Numbered from the stretch's first letter, positions 7,774-16,430 are shown. The stretch: DNA of 64,000 nucleotides from a bacterium D16-50 (GCA_003612485.1 RAZA01000001.1:186001-250000); one strand, 5' to 3'. Notes: a model not told the origin generated them from the letters alone. Translations and numbers: made by a program.

Positions 7774-9117
7774 CTACCTTTCCGCAATTATGACAAATCC
7801 ATCCGTGACCTCCTGCACCACACCGTCCAGAGAGGCATGGATCCCTACGCTTAAGCCCTCTGCCGGCCTTGCGATACAGTCCCCAACCTTCACCTGCGCC
7901 CCCTTCTCCACCACCGGAATAGCCGGAGCGCCGATATGCTGGCCAAGCAGAATCTTCACCTTGCGGATATGTCCGTCCTTTTTCCACCAGTCGTCGGCCA
8001 AAAGAGGGGCATCCGCGTTATACTTTGCCAGACCCAGCCTGGCCTCCAGCCTCTCCTCGGGCACCTTTCTGTACTCTCTGCTCTCCCCAACGGGTGCCGG
8101 AACCACCCCCTGCAAAGCTTTCACCCCTGCCTTGCGCAGGCCCGCCTTGTAATCCGCAATCAGACTTCTGGGGGCCAGCCCCTGAGGGCAGGAATAGTTC
8201 TCGCATAGGCCGCAGGAACTGCAGAACATGGTGTTCAAAAATACATTGGTATCCTGAAAATCCTTGTTTGCCGCACTTCGCATGAATTTGTGAGGCTCGA
8301 TGGGATGTCCCAGCCCATGTCGGGGACAGAGACTTGTGCAGGTCTCGCACTGGCAGCAGGAGGATGCCGCTCTTTTTAAGTCTATGGCAGGATTTCTCCT
8401 CTTTCTTCTCACCAACGTATGGTTTTCGTCCAGCACGATGATTGCGTTGGTGGTCTTTGTCACCGGGGCGGTTCCCTCCTGCAGATTCCCCATCATAGGG
8501 CCTCCTATGAGAAAAGCCGGATTTTTTGCGGTGATTTCTCCCCCGTATGCCACCACGCTGCTGATGGCGGCCCCGATAGGCACCCGCACCGTCACCGGAC
8601 GCTCCACCTCCCCCACCACTGTCACCAGCTTATCCACCACGGGAGTCCCCAGTTCCAGCGCGCGGTATACATTGTAGACCGTCTCCACGTTAAAGACCGC
8701 CACCCCTTCTTCTATAGGCAGCCCTCCGGGGCGGATCACCCTTCCCGTGGCCTCGTAAATCAGCACCACCTCGTCCCCCATGGGATATGCGCTGTCCAGA
8801 AGCTGGACCCGCATCCTAGGATAAAAATCTATATATCGATCAATCGCCTTTAAGGCGGCCTTATATTCTTTTTTGATTCCTATGACGGCCTCTTTAGCGC
8901 CTACTGTCTGCGCTATCACGTCAAAGGTCTGCAGAATTTCCTTCGCCCGCTGCTCCAAAAGCTGTCTGTGGAGCTTCAGCAGCGGCTCGCATTCGGCGCA
9001 GTTCATCAAAATAACCTCTGCCCGCTGGTCCAGCTTTGCATAGGTAGGAAAACCCGCTCCGCCGGCACCCACAATGCCGTTTTCCTGTAAAATTTGTTTC
9101 AAAGCCTGTATATCCAT
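7774..9117 (-). CDS. pduS: PduS-like flavoprotein/iron-sulfur oxidoreductase (RnfC-related)
   Basis: The 447-residue protein resembles PduS, which is about 450 residues long. An N-terminal GIVGAGGAGFPTYAKL glycine-rich segment marks the flavin-binding part of RnfC/NuoF-like proteins. Two ferredoxin-type motifs follow: CxxCxxCxxxCP in CCQCETCTSLCP and CxxCxxCxxxxC in CSSCGLCENYSC. The last 80 residues look like a lipoyl/barrel-sandwich domain. The start was set at 9117 (MDIQALKQ) with GGGGGA upstream; the frame is open further but runs into the neighbouring gene. It probably oxidises or reduces nicotinamide cofactor and exchanges electrons through PduT. Confidence 0.9.
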   Translation of the reverse strand: MDIQALKQILQENGIVGAGGAGFPTYAKLDQRAEVILMNCAECEPLLKLHRQLLEQRAKEILQTFDVIAQTVGAKEAVIGIKKEYKAALKAIDRYIDFYPRMRVQLLDSAYPMGDEVVLIYEATGRVIRPGGLPIEEGVAVFNVETVYNVYRALELGTPVVDKLVTVVGEVERPVTVRVPIGAAISSVVAYGGEITAKNPAFLIGGPMMGNLQEGTAPVTKTTNAIIVLDENHTLVRRKRRNPAIDLKRAASSCCQCETCTSLCPRHGLGHPIEPHKFMRSAANKDFQDTNVFLNTMFCSSCGLCENYSCPQGLAPRSLIADYKAGLRKAGVKALQGVVPAPVGESREYRKVPEERLEARLGLAKYNADAPLLADDWWKKDGHIRKVKILLGQHIGAPAIPVVEKGAQVKVGDCIARPAEGLSVGIHASLDGVVQEVTDGFVIIAER

Positions 9118-9148
9118 AAGATCCCCCTCAGCTCCTGCAGCCGCCCTG

Positions 9149-9394
9149 TCATTCGTCCACGATTCCCACAATGGCTGCGTCCACCGGCGCATTCTCCATT
9201 CCCACACGGGCCGCGCTTCCCGTCGCCACCAGAACCGTCTCCCCGATGCCCGCCCCGATATTGTCGATGGCCACAAACCGGGAGGCCCCTGCTGCCATCT
9301 CCTTCAGCGGCTCTATGACCATAAATTTATTGCCCACCAGATTCTCGCTCTTGCGGGTGGAAACGATGCTCCCCACTACCTTTCCCACAATCAT
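9149..9394 (-). CDS. BMC pentamer vertex protein (EutN/CcmL/PduN family)
   Basis: The 81-residue protein starts MIVGKVVGSIVSTRK and contains the GAGIGETVLVATGSAAR segment that is diagnostic of the EutN/CcmL family. These proteins form pentamers that close the vertices of the shell. GGGGGT lies just before the ATG. It is slightly shorter than typical members (about 90-100 residues). It is the only pentamer gene seen in the locus. Confidence 0.9.
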   Translation of the reverse strand: MIVGKVVGSIVSTRKSENLVGNKFMVIEPLKEMAAGASRFVAIDNIGAGIGETVLVATGSAARVGMENAPVDAAIVGIVDE

Positions 9395-9428
9395 GATACA
9401 CCCCCACAGTCTTCTCTGCCACTTATAC

Positions 9429-9454
9429 TCCGGCAGGGACGCCGCCCCGCCGGA
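9429..9454. other. GC-rich stem-loop between the pentamer and pduL genes
   Basis: TCCGGC (9429-9434) pairs with GCCGGA (9449-9454) with further GC pairing inside. A T-run follows only on the plus strand, so for the leftward operon this is more likely an mRNA stability or processing hairpin than a terminator. Confidence 0.45.
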
Positions 9455-9467
9455 TGTTTTTTTATTC

Positions 9468-10112
9468 TCACTTGATGATGGTCACCTTGTCGCCTGTCTT
9501 GATCTTGCTGGCATTGGCCTCGTCCGTGTCGATATGCATCTCCAGAGTGAAGCTCTCGTTGACCCGAATCTTCACCTGATTGAATACCGTGCCCCTCTCA
9601 TTGTCCGCCTTGACGGAGACGATATCTCCGTCCCGGACTCCTGCTGCCGCAGCATCCGCCGGCGACATATGAATATGGCGCATAGCGATGATACAGCCCT
9701 CCTGCAGATATATGACACCCTTGGGGCCCACCACAGCCACCGGAGCGCTTCCCGCCACATTGCCGGATTCCCGGATAGGCGCCGCCACTCCCAGCTTCAT
9801 GGCGTCCGTGGCCGAAATCTCCAGCTGCGAAGCCTTTCTCACCGGTCCTAAAACTCTCACGTTCTCAATGGCCCGCAGCTTTAATCCAACCACGGTCACA
9901 GTCTCGTTGCAGGCGTACTGCCCTCCCATGAGTTCTTTCTTCTTGGTCAGCTTGTAGCCCTCCCCGAAGAGAACCTCCACATGCTCCTGCGTCAGGTGAA
10001 TATGCCTTGCGGACACGCCCACCGGCACCTGATAGCCGCCGCTTTCCTTCCCCATCTGATTGATGGTCTGTAGCACCAGCTGCGCAATCATCTCAACCGT
10101 CTGCTGCTCCAT
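9468..10112 (-). CDS. pduL: PduL-type phosphate propanoyltransferase
   Basis: The 214-residue enzyme converts acyl-CoA and phosphate to acyl-phosphate and CoA inside the microcompartment. Both metal-binding HxH motifs are present: SARHIHLT (His37, His39) and AMRHIHMSP (His146, His148). Residues 3-20 form an amphipathic helix (QQTVEMIAQLVLQTINQM) like known encapsulation peptides. Length matches PduL (about 210). In this locus it would make propionyl-phosphate and recycle CoA for the aldehyde dehydrogenase; an acetate/propionate kinase is not in the window. Confidence 0.92.
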   Translation of the reverse strand: MEQQTVEMIAQLVLQTINQMGKESGGYQVPVGVSARHIHLTQEHVEVLFGEGYKLTKKKELMGGQYACNETVTVVGLKLRAIENVRVLGPVRKASQLEISATDAMKLGVAAPIRESGNVAGSAPVAVVGPKGVIYLQEGCIIAMRHIHMSPADAAAAGVRDGDIVSVKADNERGTVFNQVKIRVNESFTLEMHIDTDEANASKIKTGDKVTIIK

Positions 10113-10149
10113 GCTCTTCCTCCAACTTCTCTACGCCATCTGCCTTCTC

Positions 10150-10431
10150 TTAGCCCTTGACCTTGGGAAGAATCATCTCCACGTCGTTGTGAGGTCTGGG
10201 GATTACATGGGTAGCCACCAGTTCCCCAAGCTTGGACGCGCTGGATGCCCCTGCTTCCACAGAAGACTTCACTGCTCCTACGTCTCCCCTTACCATGACG
10301 GTCACCAGCCCGGAACCGATCTTCTCCGTTCCCACCAAAGATACGTTGGCCGCCTTGCACATCGCGTCAGCCGCCTCGATGGCCGCTACCAGACCTCTTG
10401 TTTCCACCATTCCCAATGCTTCCTGTGCCAT
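10150..10431 (-). CDS. BMC-H hexameric shell protein, PduA/PduJ type
   Basis: The 93-residue protein is a single BMC domain ([20 protein letters not shown], then [17 protein letters not shown]) very close to PduA/PduJ and to the protein at 10851-11126. The pore loop reads TEKIGSG, with KIGSG lining the pore in this family. It is probably a main facet protein passing diol or other small substrates. It is one of four BMC-H genes in a row. Confidence 0.93.
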   Translation of the reverse strand: MAQEALGMVETRGLVAAIEAADAMCKAANVSLVGTEKIGSGLVTVMVRGDVGAVKSSVEAGASSASKLGELVATHVIPRPHNDVEMILPKVKG

Positions 10432-10488
10432 TTTTGTCTTCCTCCTAGATTTTGATTTGATTTGCTTCTTGAATAGGTTGAACCCTGC

Positions 10489-10827
10489 TTATACCTCTTG
10501 AATCGTTCTGGCGTCTAAGTCGTTTCCCGCTGCCGCCTTATTCATAAATCTGCTGGCGCTCAGATTCACCAACCGGAGAATTTCTTCATGAGGGTTGGCA
10601 ATGATCCCGCTGGCCGCCGGTTTCTTGATGGCCTTTCTGGCCGCCGTCTCAACCGCCTCGGTTACGGAGGCCACATCTCCCTTCACAACGATGGTAACTA
10701 AGCGTCCTCCCAGCTTTCTCTCCCATGTGGCCAGTTCCACGCCGGAGGTCTTGCACATGATGTCCAATGCGTCCACCGCCGCCACCACTCCTGAAATCTC
10801 GATAAAGCCTAATGATGTATTGCTCAT
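10489..10827 (-). CDS. BMC-H shell protein with divergent pore and C-terminal extension
   Basis: The 112-residue protein holds one BMC domain (SLGFIEISGVVAAVDALDIM). The pore-side segment reads WERKLGGRLV instead of the KIGSG seen in its neighbours, so its pore should differ. About 25 extra residues follow the domain (from NLSASRFMNKA). It probably forms a minor hexamer with different selectivity or partners. It lies between two PduA/J-like genes. Confidence 0.88.
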   Translation of the reverse strand: MSNTSLGFIEISGVVAAVDALDIMCKTSGVELATWERKLGGRLVTIVVKGDVASVTEAVETAARKAIKKPAASGIIANPHEEILRLVNLSASRFMNKAAAGNDLDARTIQEV

Positions 10828-10850
10828 TGACCGGCTCCTTTACTGGTATC

Positions 10851-11126
10851 TTATATCTTCGGCAGAATCTTCTCCACATCGCTGTGAGGTCTGGGGATCA
10901 CATGAGCCGCCACCAGCTCTCCCAGCCTGCTGGCCGCTGCGGATCCGCTCTCCACGGATGCCTTCACGGCTCCCACGTCTCCCCTCACCATGACGGTCAC
11001 CAGTCCGGAACCGATCTTCTCCGTTCCCACCAGCGTCACCTCCGCAGACTTCGTCATGGCGTCAGCCGCCTCAATGGCAGCCGTCAGGCCCCTAGTCTCT
11101 ACCATTCCCAATGCTTCCTGTGCCAT
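10851..11126 (-). CDS. BMC-H hexameric shell protein, PduA/PduJ type
   Basis: The 91-residue protein is nearly identical to the product of 10150-10431 over most of its length ([40 protein letters not shown]), indicating a paralog pair like PduA and PduJ. GGAG lies before the ATG. It is expected to be a major facet hexamer. Confidence 0.93.
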   Translation of the reverse strand: MAQEALGMVETRGLTAAIEAADAMTKSAEVTLVGTEKIGSGLVTVMVRGDVGAVKASVESGSAAASRLGELVAAHVIPRPHSDVEKILPKI

Positions 11127-11311
11127 AATACTCTCCTTTCGATTGTACCAGCCTGCCGTCCTTTTCTTCTATGCGGCATCTTCCTCCGCCCGGACTGACA
11201 ACTGTCTGATTGCTCTATTTTCATTTATTAACTACTGCATAATGTACATTTTCCGTTTCCGCCGGTTCCCTTCAGAGACTCTAACCCGGCAGACAACGGG
11301 CTGTCATAGGG

Positions 11312-11710
11312 TCAATTCTTGTCCAAGGCGCTGATTTTCAGCATCTTCTCCGTATCCCCCGTAGGTCTGGGAATAATGTGCTTCTGTACAACGCCCGTGA
11401 CGGTTTTCGCCACTGCCTCCCCGGCCTCCATGGCCGCCTCCACCGCGGCGACGCTGCCCCGGAACTTCACCGTTACCAGCAGCGGCACCGGCAGGGAATC
11501 CGCATTGGCCGGCTTATTCTTGTCAAAGGTCTCCAGCCTCACGTCTGCGGCCTTGCACCCCGCATCGGCCGCAAGGAATGCGCAGGTGAGGCCGAACACC
11601 TCCAAAAGCCCTACCGCTTCCTCCGAGGAGGTTTCTTTTCCCACAGAGGCTTCGATTTCTTTTTCCATTTTCCCGGATCTCTCTCTTTCTCTGGAAGTCT
11701 CTTTTTCCAT
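11312..11710 (-). CDS. BMC-H shell protein with a charged N-terminal extension
   Basis: The 132-residue protein has a BMC domain from about residue 32 (EAVGLLEVFGLTCAFLAADA) preceded by about 31 highly charged residues rich in Glu, Lys, Arg and Ser. The domain itself carries an insertion (DKNKPANADSLP) near the pore strand. The start at 11710 has a GGGAG site; an internal Met at 11668 would remove half of the tail. An exposed charged tail could mediate contact with a non-shell partner, for example the Lys-rich protein or ParA of this operon; that is speculation. Confidence 0.85.
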   Translation of the reverse strand: MEKETSRERERSGKMEKEIEASVGKETSSEEAVGLLEVFGLTCAFLAADAGCKAADVRLETFDKNKPANADSLPVPLLVTVKFRGSVAAVEAAMEAGEAVAKTVTGVVQKHIIPRPTGDTEKMLKISALDKN

Positions 11711-11762
11711 GGAAATCTCCCTCTCCCTTTTCTCTGGCTATGGGGCCCTTCCCGCCTTGCCG

Positions 11763-12965
11763 CTATTTATTGATGATAGCGATCTTGAGTCCCGTCATGG
11801 CCAGATTGGTCTTCAGCGCCTCGTTGATCTCCTCCAGCGGATAGGTATGGGTGATCAGCTTATCCATGGGAAGCCCTATCCTCTTGGCGCTCTTGAGGAA
11901 GTCAAAAGTGGTGGCATAGTCCCGCAGGGTGTACACCCAGGAACCCACCGTGGTGATTTCCTTGGAGCAGATATCAAAATGAGGATTGATGGTGGCATCC
12001 CCGCCGTTAATAAAGAATCCCAGCTCGCAAAGCCCGCCGCCGTTGCGGATGAACTTGTAGATATTGGAATGCCCTGCAGGGGATCCGGTACACTGGAAGG
12101 CAAAATCCGCCAGATGGCCGTCACACTTCTCCTGCACAGCCGCCGTCAGCGCCTCGATACCTTTATGCTCCTTGAAGTTCACGGAATCCGATGCCCCCAG
12201 CTCCTTGGCAAAGTCAAGACGCTTCTGCTCCCCGTCCACGGCCACGATCTTGTTGATGCCCATGGTGCGCAGAATCGCGATGCAGATCAAACCTATGGGG
12301 CCGCAGCCCTGCACCACTACTCTGCTGTTGAACCGGAGGATTCCCGTGCTTTTGGCCCGCTCCACAGCATGGATCAGCACTGCGCAGGGCTCGATCAGCA
12401 CTCTGGAATACAGATCCAGATCGCTCACATTGAACACTGTGGAGCCGCCCCTGATCAGTATGTAGTCTGAGAACCACCCGTTGAGATGAATATCATCATC
12501 CGGAAGAAGACCGTACACGTCGGCGCCGCCCACATTCTGCTTGTTCAAGTCGAACATGGTGATGTCCGGATTGTCTTTAAAGATCATGCAGGTGACTACC
12601 TTGTCCCCAAGCTTCAAATCCTTTCCGGCGCTGTCCTTCTTCACATTCTTTCCCATCTTCACGATCTCGCCGGTTCCCTCATGGCCCAGAGCCACGGGAA
12701 TCAGCCCGAAGGGATCTCTCTTAAATTCATGGGCGTCAGTGCCGCAGATTCCGCAGCCCTCCACCCTTACCAGCATATCGTCGTCTCCCACTTCAGGCAT
12801 GGGAAATTCCTTTACGTCAAAATGCTCCAGACCTGTGAGCATGGCCACATGCGCCGTCTTGGGGATGGCTCCCCCTGCGCTTCCCCCGGGAGCTGCACTC
12901 GCCTCCCCGGACATGCTGGCAAGCACCTGCCTCACGATCTCTTCTATCTGTGCCGTATCAGCCAT
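11763..12965 (-). CDS. Zinc-dependent alcohol dehydrogenase with N-terminal encapsulation-like peptide
   Basis: The 400-residue enzyme is a medium-chain (MDR) alcohol dehydrogenase. Catalytic zinc ligands appear in EGCGICGTDAHE (Cys74) and LGHEGTGEI (His95, Glu96), and the nucleotide-binding turn in VVQGCGPIGLI. Residues 5-18 (AQIEEIVRQVLASM) form an amphipathic helix followed by a Gly/Ser/Ala-rich linker to residue 33, as in cargo proteins of microcompartments. It would reduce propanal to 1-propanol and regenerate NAD inside the shell. A Zn-type enzyme here replaces the iron-type PduQ of the classical pdu operon. Confidence 0.9.
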   Translation of the reverse strand: MADTAQIEEIVRQVLASMSGEASAAPGGSAGGAIPKTAHVAMLTGLEHFDVKEFPMPEVGDDDMLVRVEGCGICGTDAHEFKRDPFGLIPVALGHEGTGEIVKMGKNVKKDSAGKDLKLGDKVVTCMIFKDNPDITMFDLNKQNVGGADVYGLLPDDDIHLNGWFSDYILIRGGSTVFNVSDLDLYSRVLIEPCAVLIHAVERAKSTGILRFNSRVVVQGCGPIGLICIAILRTMGINKIVAVDGEQKRLDFAKELGASDSVNFKEHKGIEALTAAVQEKCDGHLADFAFQCTGSPAGHSNIYKFIRNGGGLCELGFFINGGDATINPHFDICSKEITTVGSWVYTLRDYATTFDFLKSAKRIGLPMDKLITHTYPLEEINEALKTNLAMTGLKIAIINK

Positions 12966-13059
12966 TTCACTCTCCTCTCCGGCAGGAACCCACTGTTACC
13001 CCGGTTCCTATCCTCATTGCTGTGCATCTGTATATCGCTTAAAGCCTCTCTGATTTTCA

Positions 13060-13345
13060 TCTAAGGCCTTTTCGATTTCCGCTCAGCCCCTTCCTATTTC
13101 CCTTCAGGCCTTTCCTTTTCGCCTCAGGCCTTTCCTGCTTCCCTTCAGGGCCTTCTTATTTCGCCTCAGGCTTTTCCTTTTCACCTCAGGCCTTTCCTGT
13201 TTCCCTTCAGGGCCTTCTTATTTCACCGCAGGCTTTTCCTGCTTCCCTTCAGGCTTTTCCTTTTCACCTCAGGCCTTTCCTACTTCCCTTCAGGGCCTTC
13301 TTATTTTGCCTCAGGCCCTATCCATGTTCCTTCAGCGCCTTTTTC
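13060..13345. repeat. Minisatellite of about fourteen 20-21 base units (array 1) between adh and aldDH
   Basis: The 440-base gap between the two dehydrogenase genes holds no gene but a tandem array whose units begin TCAGG and run 20 or 21 bases, for example TCAGGCCTTTCCTGCTTCCC. Three unit types recur in order, giving a higher-order period of about 62 bases. On the sense (minus) strand each unit carries CCTGA. The mixed 20/21 lengths change the reading frame, so it is not coding. The array begins about 60 bases after the aldehyde dehydrogenase stop and ends about 95 bases before the alcohol dehydrogenase start, inside one operon. Confidence 0.9.
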
Positions 13346-13405
13346 GCCCCCGCCACTCACAGATCTTGGCAAAGGTCAGCTGCCGTCCAAAACATTCTAA
13401 GGCTC

Positions 13406-14794
13406 TCAGCGGATGCATAGGCTGTCTGACATGACGCAGCGCCTGCTCTTGGTAAAGGACTTGGTACTGGTAAGCCCCTCTCCTGTACGGCTGGCTATGG
13501 TGAAAGTACAATACCCCTCCCCGCCGAAGCCCAGCGCCGCATAGGAAGGCGCGTTCTTTACCAGAATCGCCGTGTCGATCTCCCTTGCATACTTGGTGAT
13601 GTTATCAATATTCTTGCTGTGGATGTGGGCGGAATGGCGGTTGCCATGCTCCAGCCATACGGCTTTCTCAATGGCGTCGTCTATATCCTTGGCCCTCACC
13701 ATGCCCAGAATGGGCATCATCAGCTCCTCCGCAATCAGCGGATGCTCCTTGGGTCCCTCAAACACGATGCAGCGGATATTGTCGGGAACCGTCACGCCTA
13801 TCATGGAAAGCAGCGTCTTGGCGTCCCTGCCCACGCACTTGCGGTTCAGCCCCTTGGGGGTCAGCACCGTGGCAGTAAGCCTATCCTGCTCCTCCTTGGA
13901 GATCAGATAGCAGCCTTGTTCGGAAATCATGTAGTGCATGAGTTCGTCTGCAATGGATTCCACCGCCACGATCTCCTTCTCCGCAATGCAGGGAAGATTG
14001 TTGTCAAAGGTACAGCCGTTCACGATGTCCGCAGCAGCTTTCCTGATGTCCGCCGTCTCATCCACCACCGCAGGAGGATTGCCCGCTCCTGCCCCTATGC
14101 CTCTTTTCCCGGAAGAAAGCACCGCCGTCACCACGCCGGGACCGCCTGTGGCCACCACCAGAGGAATGTCCTTATGCTTCATCATGATATTGCTGCTGTC
14201 CAGCGTAGGCTGCGCCACCGTGCAGGCCACATTGTCCGGACCGCCGGCCTCCAGCGAAGCCTCGTTGATCATGTTCAGGGCAAAGATGGAAGTCTTGATT
14301 GCCTGAGGATGGGGATTGAACACCACCGTATTCCCACCTGCAATCATGCCGATGGAATTGCAGATCACCGTCTCGCTGGGATTGGTGCAGGGGGTGATGG
14401 CTCCGATCACGCCGAAGGGTCCCATCTCGATCAGCGTCAGCCCCCTGTCTCCAGACCATGCAGTTGTCGTTAAGTCTTCCGTACCCGGTGTCTTGTCGGC
14501 CACCAGATGATGCTTTAATATCTTATGTCCCACATTGCCCATTCCTGTCTCGTTGACTCCCATCCGGGCAATGATTTCCGCATTTTCATGGGTCTTCCTG
14601 CGGATATTGCTGATAATCTGTTCCCTCTGGTCAAGGGACATTCTGCGGATGACCGCCTGAGACGCCTTTGCCGCCGCAATGGCATCGTTCATATCCGTAA
14701 AGATGCCATGCATTTTTCCCACAGGCTCTGCAATCTGCATCTTGGCGATCACTTCCTGCACAATATCCTGCACCAGATTCTCATTTACAAGCAC
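13406..14794 (-). CDS. pduP: CoA-acylating aldehyde dehydrogenase, PduP type
   Basis: The 462-residue enzyme oxidises propanal to propionyl-CoA with NAD and CoA. The catalytic Cys269 is in FDNNLPCIAEKE, and the family segment GPFGVIGAITPCTNPSET is present. Residues 4-19 (NENLVQDIVQEVIAKM) form the N-terminal amphipathic helix typical of encapsulated PduP. Length matches PduP (about 460). It lies downstream of the GlcG-like gene and upstream of array 1. Confidence 0.93.
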   Translation of the reverse strand: MLVNENLVQDIVQEVIAKMQIAEPVGKMHGIFTDMNDAIAAAKASQAVIRRMSLDQREQIISNIRRKTHENAEIIARMGVNETGMGNVGHKILKHHLVADKTPGTEDLTTTAWSGDRGLTLIEMGPFGVIGAITPCTNPSETVICNSIGMIAGGNTVVFNPHPQAIKTSIFALNMINEASLEAGGPDNVACTVAQPTLDSSNIMMKHKDIPLVVATGGPGVVTAVLSSGKRGIGAGAGNPPAVVDETADIRKAAADIVNGCTFDNNLPCIAEKEIVAVESIADELMHYMISEQGCYLISKEEQDRLTATVLTPKGLNRKCVGRDAKTLLSMIGVTVPDNIRCIVFEGPKEHPLIAEELMMPILGMVRAKDIDDAIEKAVWLEHGNRHSAHIHSKNIDNITKYAREIDTAILVKNAPSYAALGFGGEGYCTFTIASRTGEGLTSTKSFTKSRRCVMSDSLCIR

Positions 14795-14809
14795 GCTCTC
14801 GTCCTCCTA

Positions 14810-14935
14810 TTCCAGTGCCGCATCTATCCTCCCAGATTCCTTTCTACGGCCGAAAAACCCAACTGCCCGGTTCCGGCATCCGGATTTGCGCTCAGGTTAT
14901 CTGGGGATGGATGCTGTTTCCAGTGCCGCGTCTAT
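14810..14935. repeat. Pair of 18-base direct repeats between glcG-like and aldDH genes
   Basis: TTCCAGTGCCGCATCTAT (14810-14827) recurs with one change at 14918-14935. The 153-base gap is otherwise unremarkable. A regulatory role is not supported; it may be a remnant of the repeat expansion seen elsewhere in the operon. Confidence 0.5.
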
Positions 14936-14947
14936 CTCAAATAGAAA

Positions 14948-15478
14948 TTATAAGCTCTCAAAAATACTTCTTCCGTAAGCGGCCAGCTCCGTGTCCTGCT
15001 GTGCGGTTCCTCCGCTTACGCCCAGCGCCCCTACGATGACGCCGTCCTTCCTCAGCACCTCGCCGCCGCCAAAAATGACGATCTTTCCATTATTGGTGAA
15101 CTGGATGCCGTAAAGACTCTCTCCCGGCCCGCTTAAGCTTCCCAGCTGCGCCGTGGACATCTGGAACGCAATGGATGTATAAGCCTTGTTCAGTGCCACG
15201 TCAAAGCTTCCTATGTAGGCGCCGTCCATGCAGTGGACCGCCACCGGTCTGGCGGAAGCATCGGACACGGCGGTGACCACCCGCATATTCCATTGGGCCG
15301 CCTTGGCCTCGATTTTCTCCATCAGCTTCAGGGCAAGGGCCAGAGGCATCTGCGTCCGTATCAGCCCGCCGTTTGCGGCCGTCAGGTGATTCTCCCCGGG
15401 CACCGCCTGTCCCGCTTTTATGTCCGCCGTCCTCCGCAAAACCTCACGAACCACGGACTCTACTTCTTTTTTATCCAT
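14948..15478 (-). CDS. GlcG/HbpS-family (PduO C-terminal-like) protein with encapsulation-like peptide
   Basis: The 176-residue protein has an N-terminal amphipathic helix (DKKEVESVVREVLRRTADI) and then a GlcG/HbpS domain (ALKLMEKIEAKAAQWNMRVV; YGIQFTNNGKIVIFGGGEVL; GALGVSGGTAQQDTELA). In PduO the same domain follows the adenosyltransferase; here it stands alone, which fits a B12-independent locus. Related proteins bind heme or small ligands, but its role in microcompartments is unknown. The helix suggests it is cargo. Confidence 0.85.
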   Translation of the reverse strand: MDKKEVESVVREVLRRTADIKAGQAVPGENHLTAANGGLIRTQMPLALALKLMEKIEAKAAQWNMRVVTAVSDASARPVAVHCMDGAYIGSFDVALNKAYTSIAFQMSTAQLGSLSGPGESLYGIQFTNNGKIVIFGGGEVLRKDGVIVGALGVSGGTAQQDTELAAYGRSIFESL

Positions 15479-15503
15479 GCCGCCTCCCTAACGCAAGCCG
15501 GAT

Positions 15504-16310
15504 CTACCTTCCCATCTGCTCCAGCACCTTTCTGGTGACCTCTGCCAAAAGCTCCGGAGAAATGGAACTGCTCTCCTTCTTGCCGTGGCAGCCATTTCCG
15601 CAGGTATGGCAGCTGGGCTTGCCCTCCTTAGCGTTGGGGCAAAGGTTCGCAGGATGGCGTCCCTTCATGCCGAACTGCCTTCTGATCTCGTACAGATCCT
15701 CCACCTGCTGAGGGGTGAATTCCTTAGGACCGCCCAGAAGTCTGGACTGATACAGCAGCTGCGCGTAGAATTCCACGGACTCCATCTTCAGATACGCGCT
15801 CAGAAGGGAATCGGAATAGGTCAGAGCACCGTGATTCTCCAGCAGAACGGCGTCAAAATACTGGACATACTCGGAAACCGCGTCGGGAATCTCCATGGTA
15901 GAGGGCCTGCCGTACTTGGCGATAGGCACACAGCCAAGGGCGATGACCGCTTCAGGCATGATGGGCTGGGTCAGAGGAATGCCTGCAATGGCAAAGCTGG
16001 TGGCATAAACAGGATGAGCATGTACCACGCTTCTCACATCAGGCCTCTCCTGATACACCCTCATGTGCATCTTAATCTCAGACGAAGGCTTGAAATTGCC
16101 GTTGGCCTGAATCACATTGCCCTGAGCATCCACCTTGCAGATATACTCCGGGGTCATGAAGCCCTTGGACACGCCGGTAGGGGTGCAAAGGAACTCATTG
16201 TCATTCAGCTTTACGGAAATGTTTCCGTCGTTGGCGGCAACCATGTTTCTGTTGTAGATCCTCCTGCCGATGTCACAGATCTCTTTTTTGATTTCATACT
16301 CGTTTTGCAT
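15504..16310 (-). CDS. Class II aldolase (fuculose/rhamnulose-1-phosphate type) with C-terminal encapsulation peptide
   Basis: The 268-residue enzyme matches the FucA/AraD family: NDGNISVKL, Glu78 in SSEIKMH, zinc ligands His97 and His99 in VHAHP, and His160 in LLENHGAL. It would split L-fuculose- or L-rhamnulose-1-phosphate into DHAP and lactaldehyde. After the aldolase core a linker carries four Cys (224, 234, 237, 241), and residues 250-267 form an amphipathic helix (SPELLAEVTRKVLEQMG) like a C-terminal encapsulation peptide. Such tailed aldolases are known from fucose/rhamnose glycyl-radical microcompartments. It has its own promoter at 16431-16459. Confidence 0.92.
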   Translation of the reverse strand: MQNEYEIKKEICDIGRRIYNRNMVAANDGNISVKLNDNEFLCTPTGVSKGFMTPEYICKVDAQGNVIQANGNFKPSSEIKMHMRVYQERPDVRSVVHAHPVYATSFAIAGIPLTQPIMPEAVIALGCVPIAKYGRPSTMEIPDAVSEYVQYFDAVLLENHGALTYSDSLLSAYLKMESVEFYAQLLYQSRLLGGPKEFTPQQVEDLYEIRRQFGMKGRHPANLCPNAKEGKPSCHTCGNGCHGKKESSSISPELLAEVTRKVLEQMGR

Positions 16311-16329
16311 TTCGATTCCTCCTGATTTT

Positions 16330-16346
16330 TGATTACTTGATAATCA
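16330..16346. promoter_or_regulatory. Inverted repeat before the aldolase gene
   Basis: TGATTA and TAATCA flank 5 bases, lying between the promoter at 16431-16459 and the aldolase ribosome site (AGGAGG). It could be an operator for a regulator or a small leader hairpin. Confidence 0.35.
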
Positions 16347-16430
16347 TTATTGTTTGTGCTTCTTGGATTCCTATTCCCTTTGACTGCTTCTTTCCTTTCC
16401 GGCTTTTCGTGGTACAACCTTCTGCCCTTT

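Noticed and set aside
13060..13345. CRISPR array
   Set aside because: Units are directly adjacent with no spacers, repeats vary internally and no cas genes are nearby; the same holds for the other arrays.
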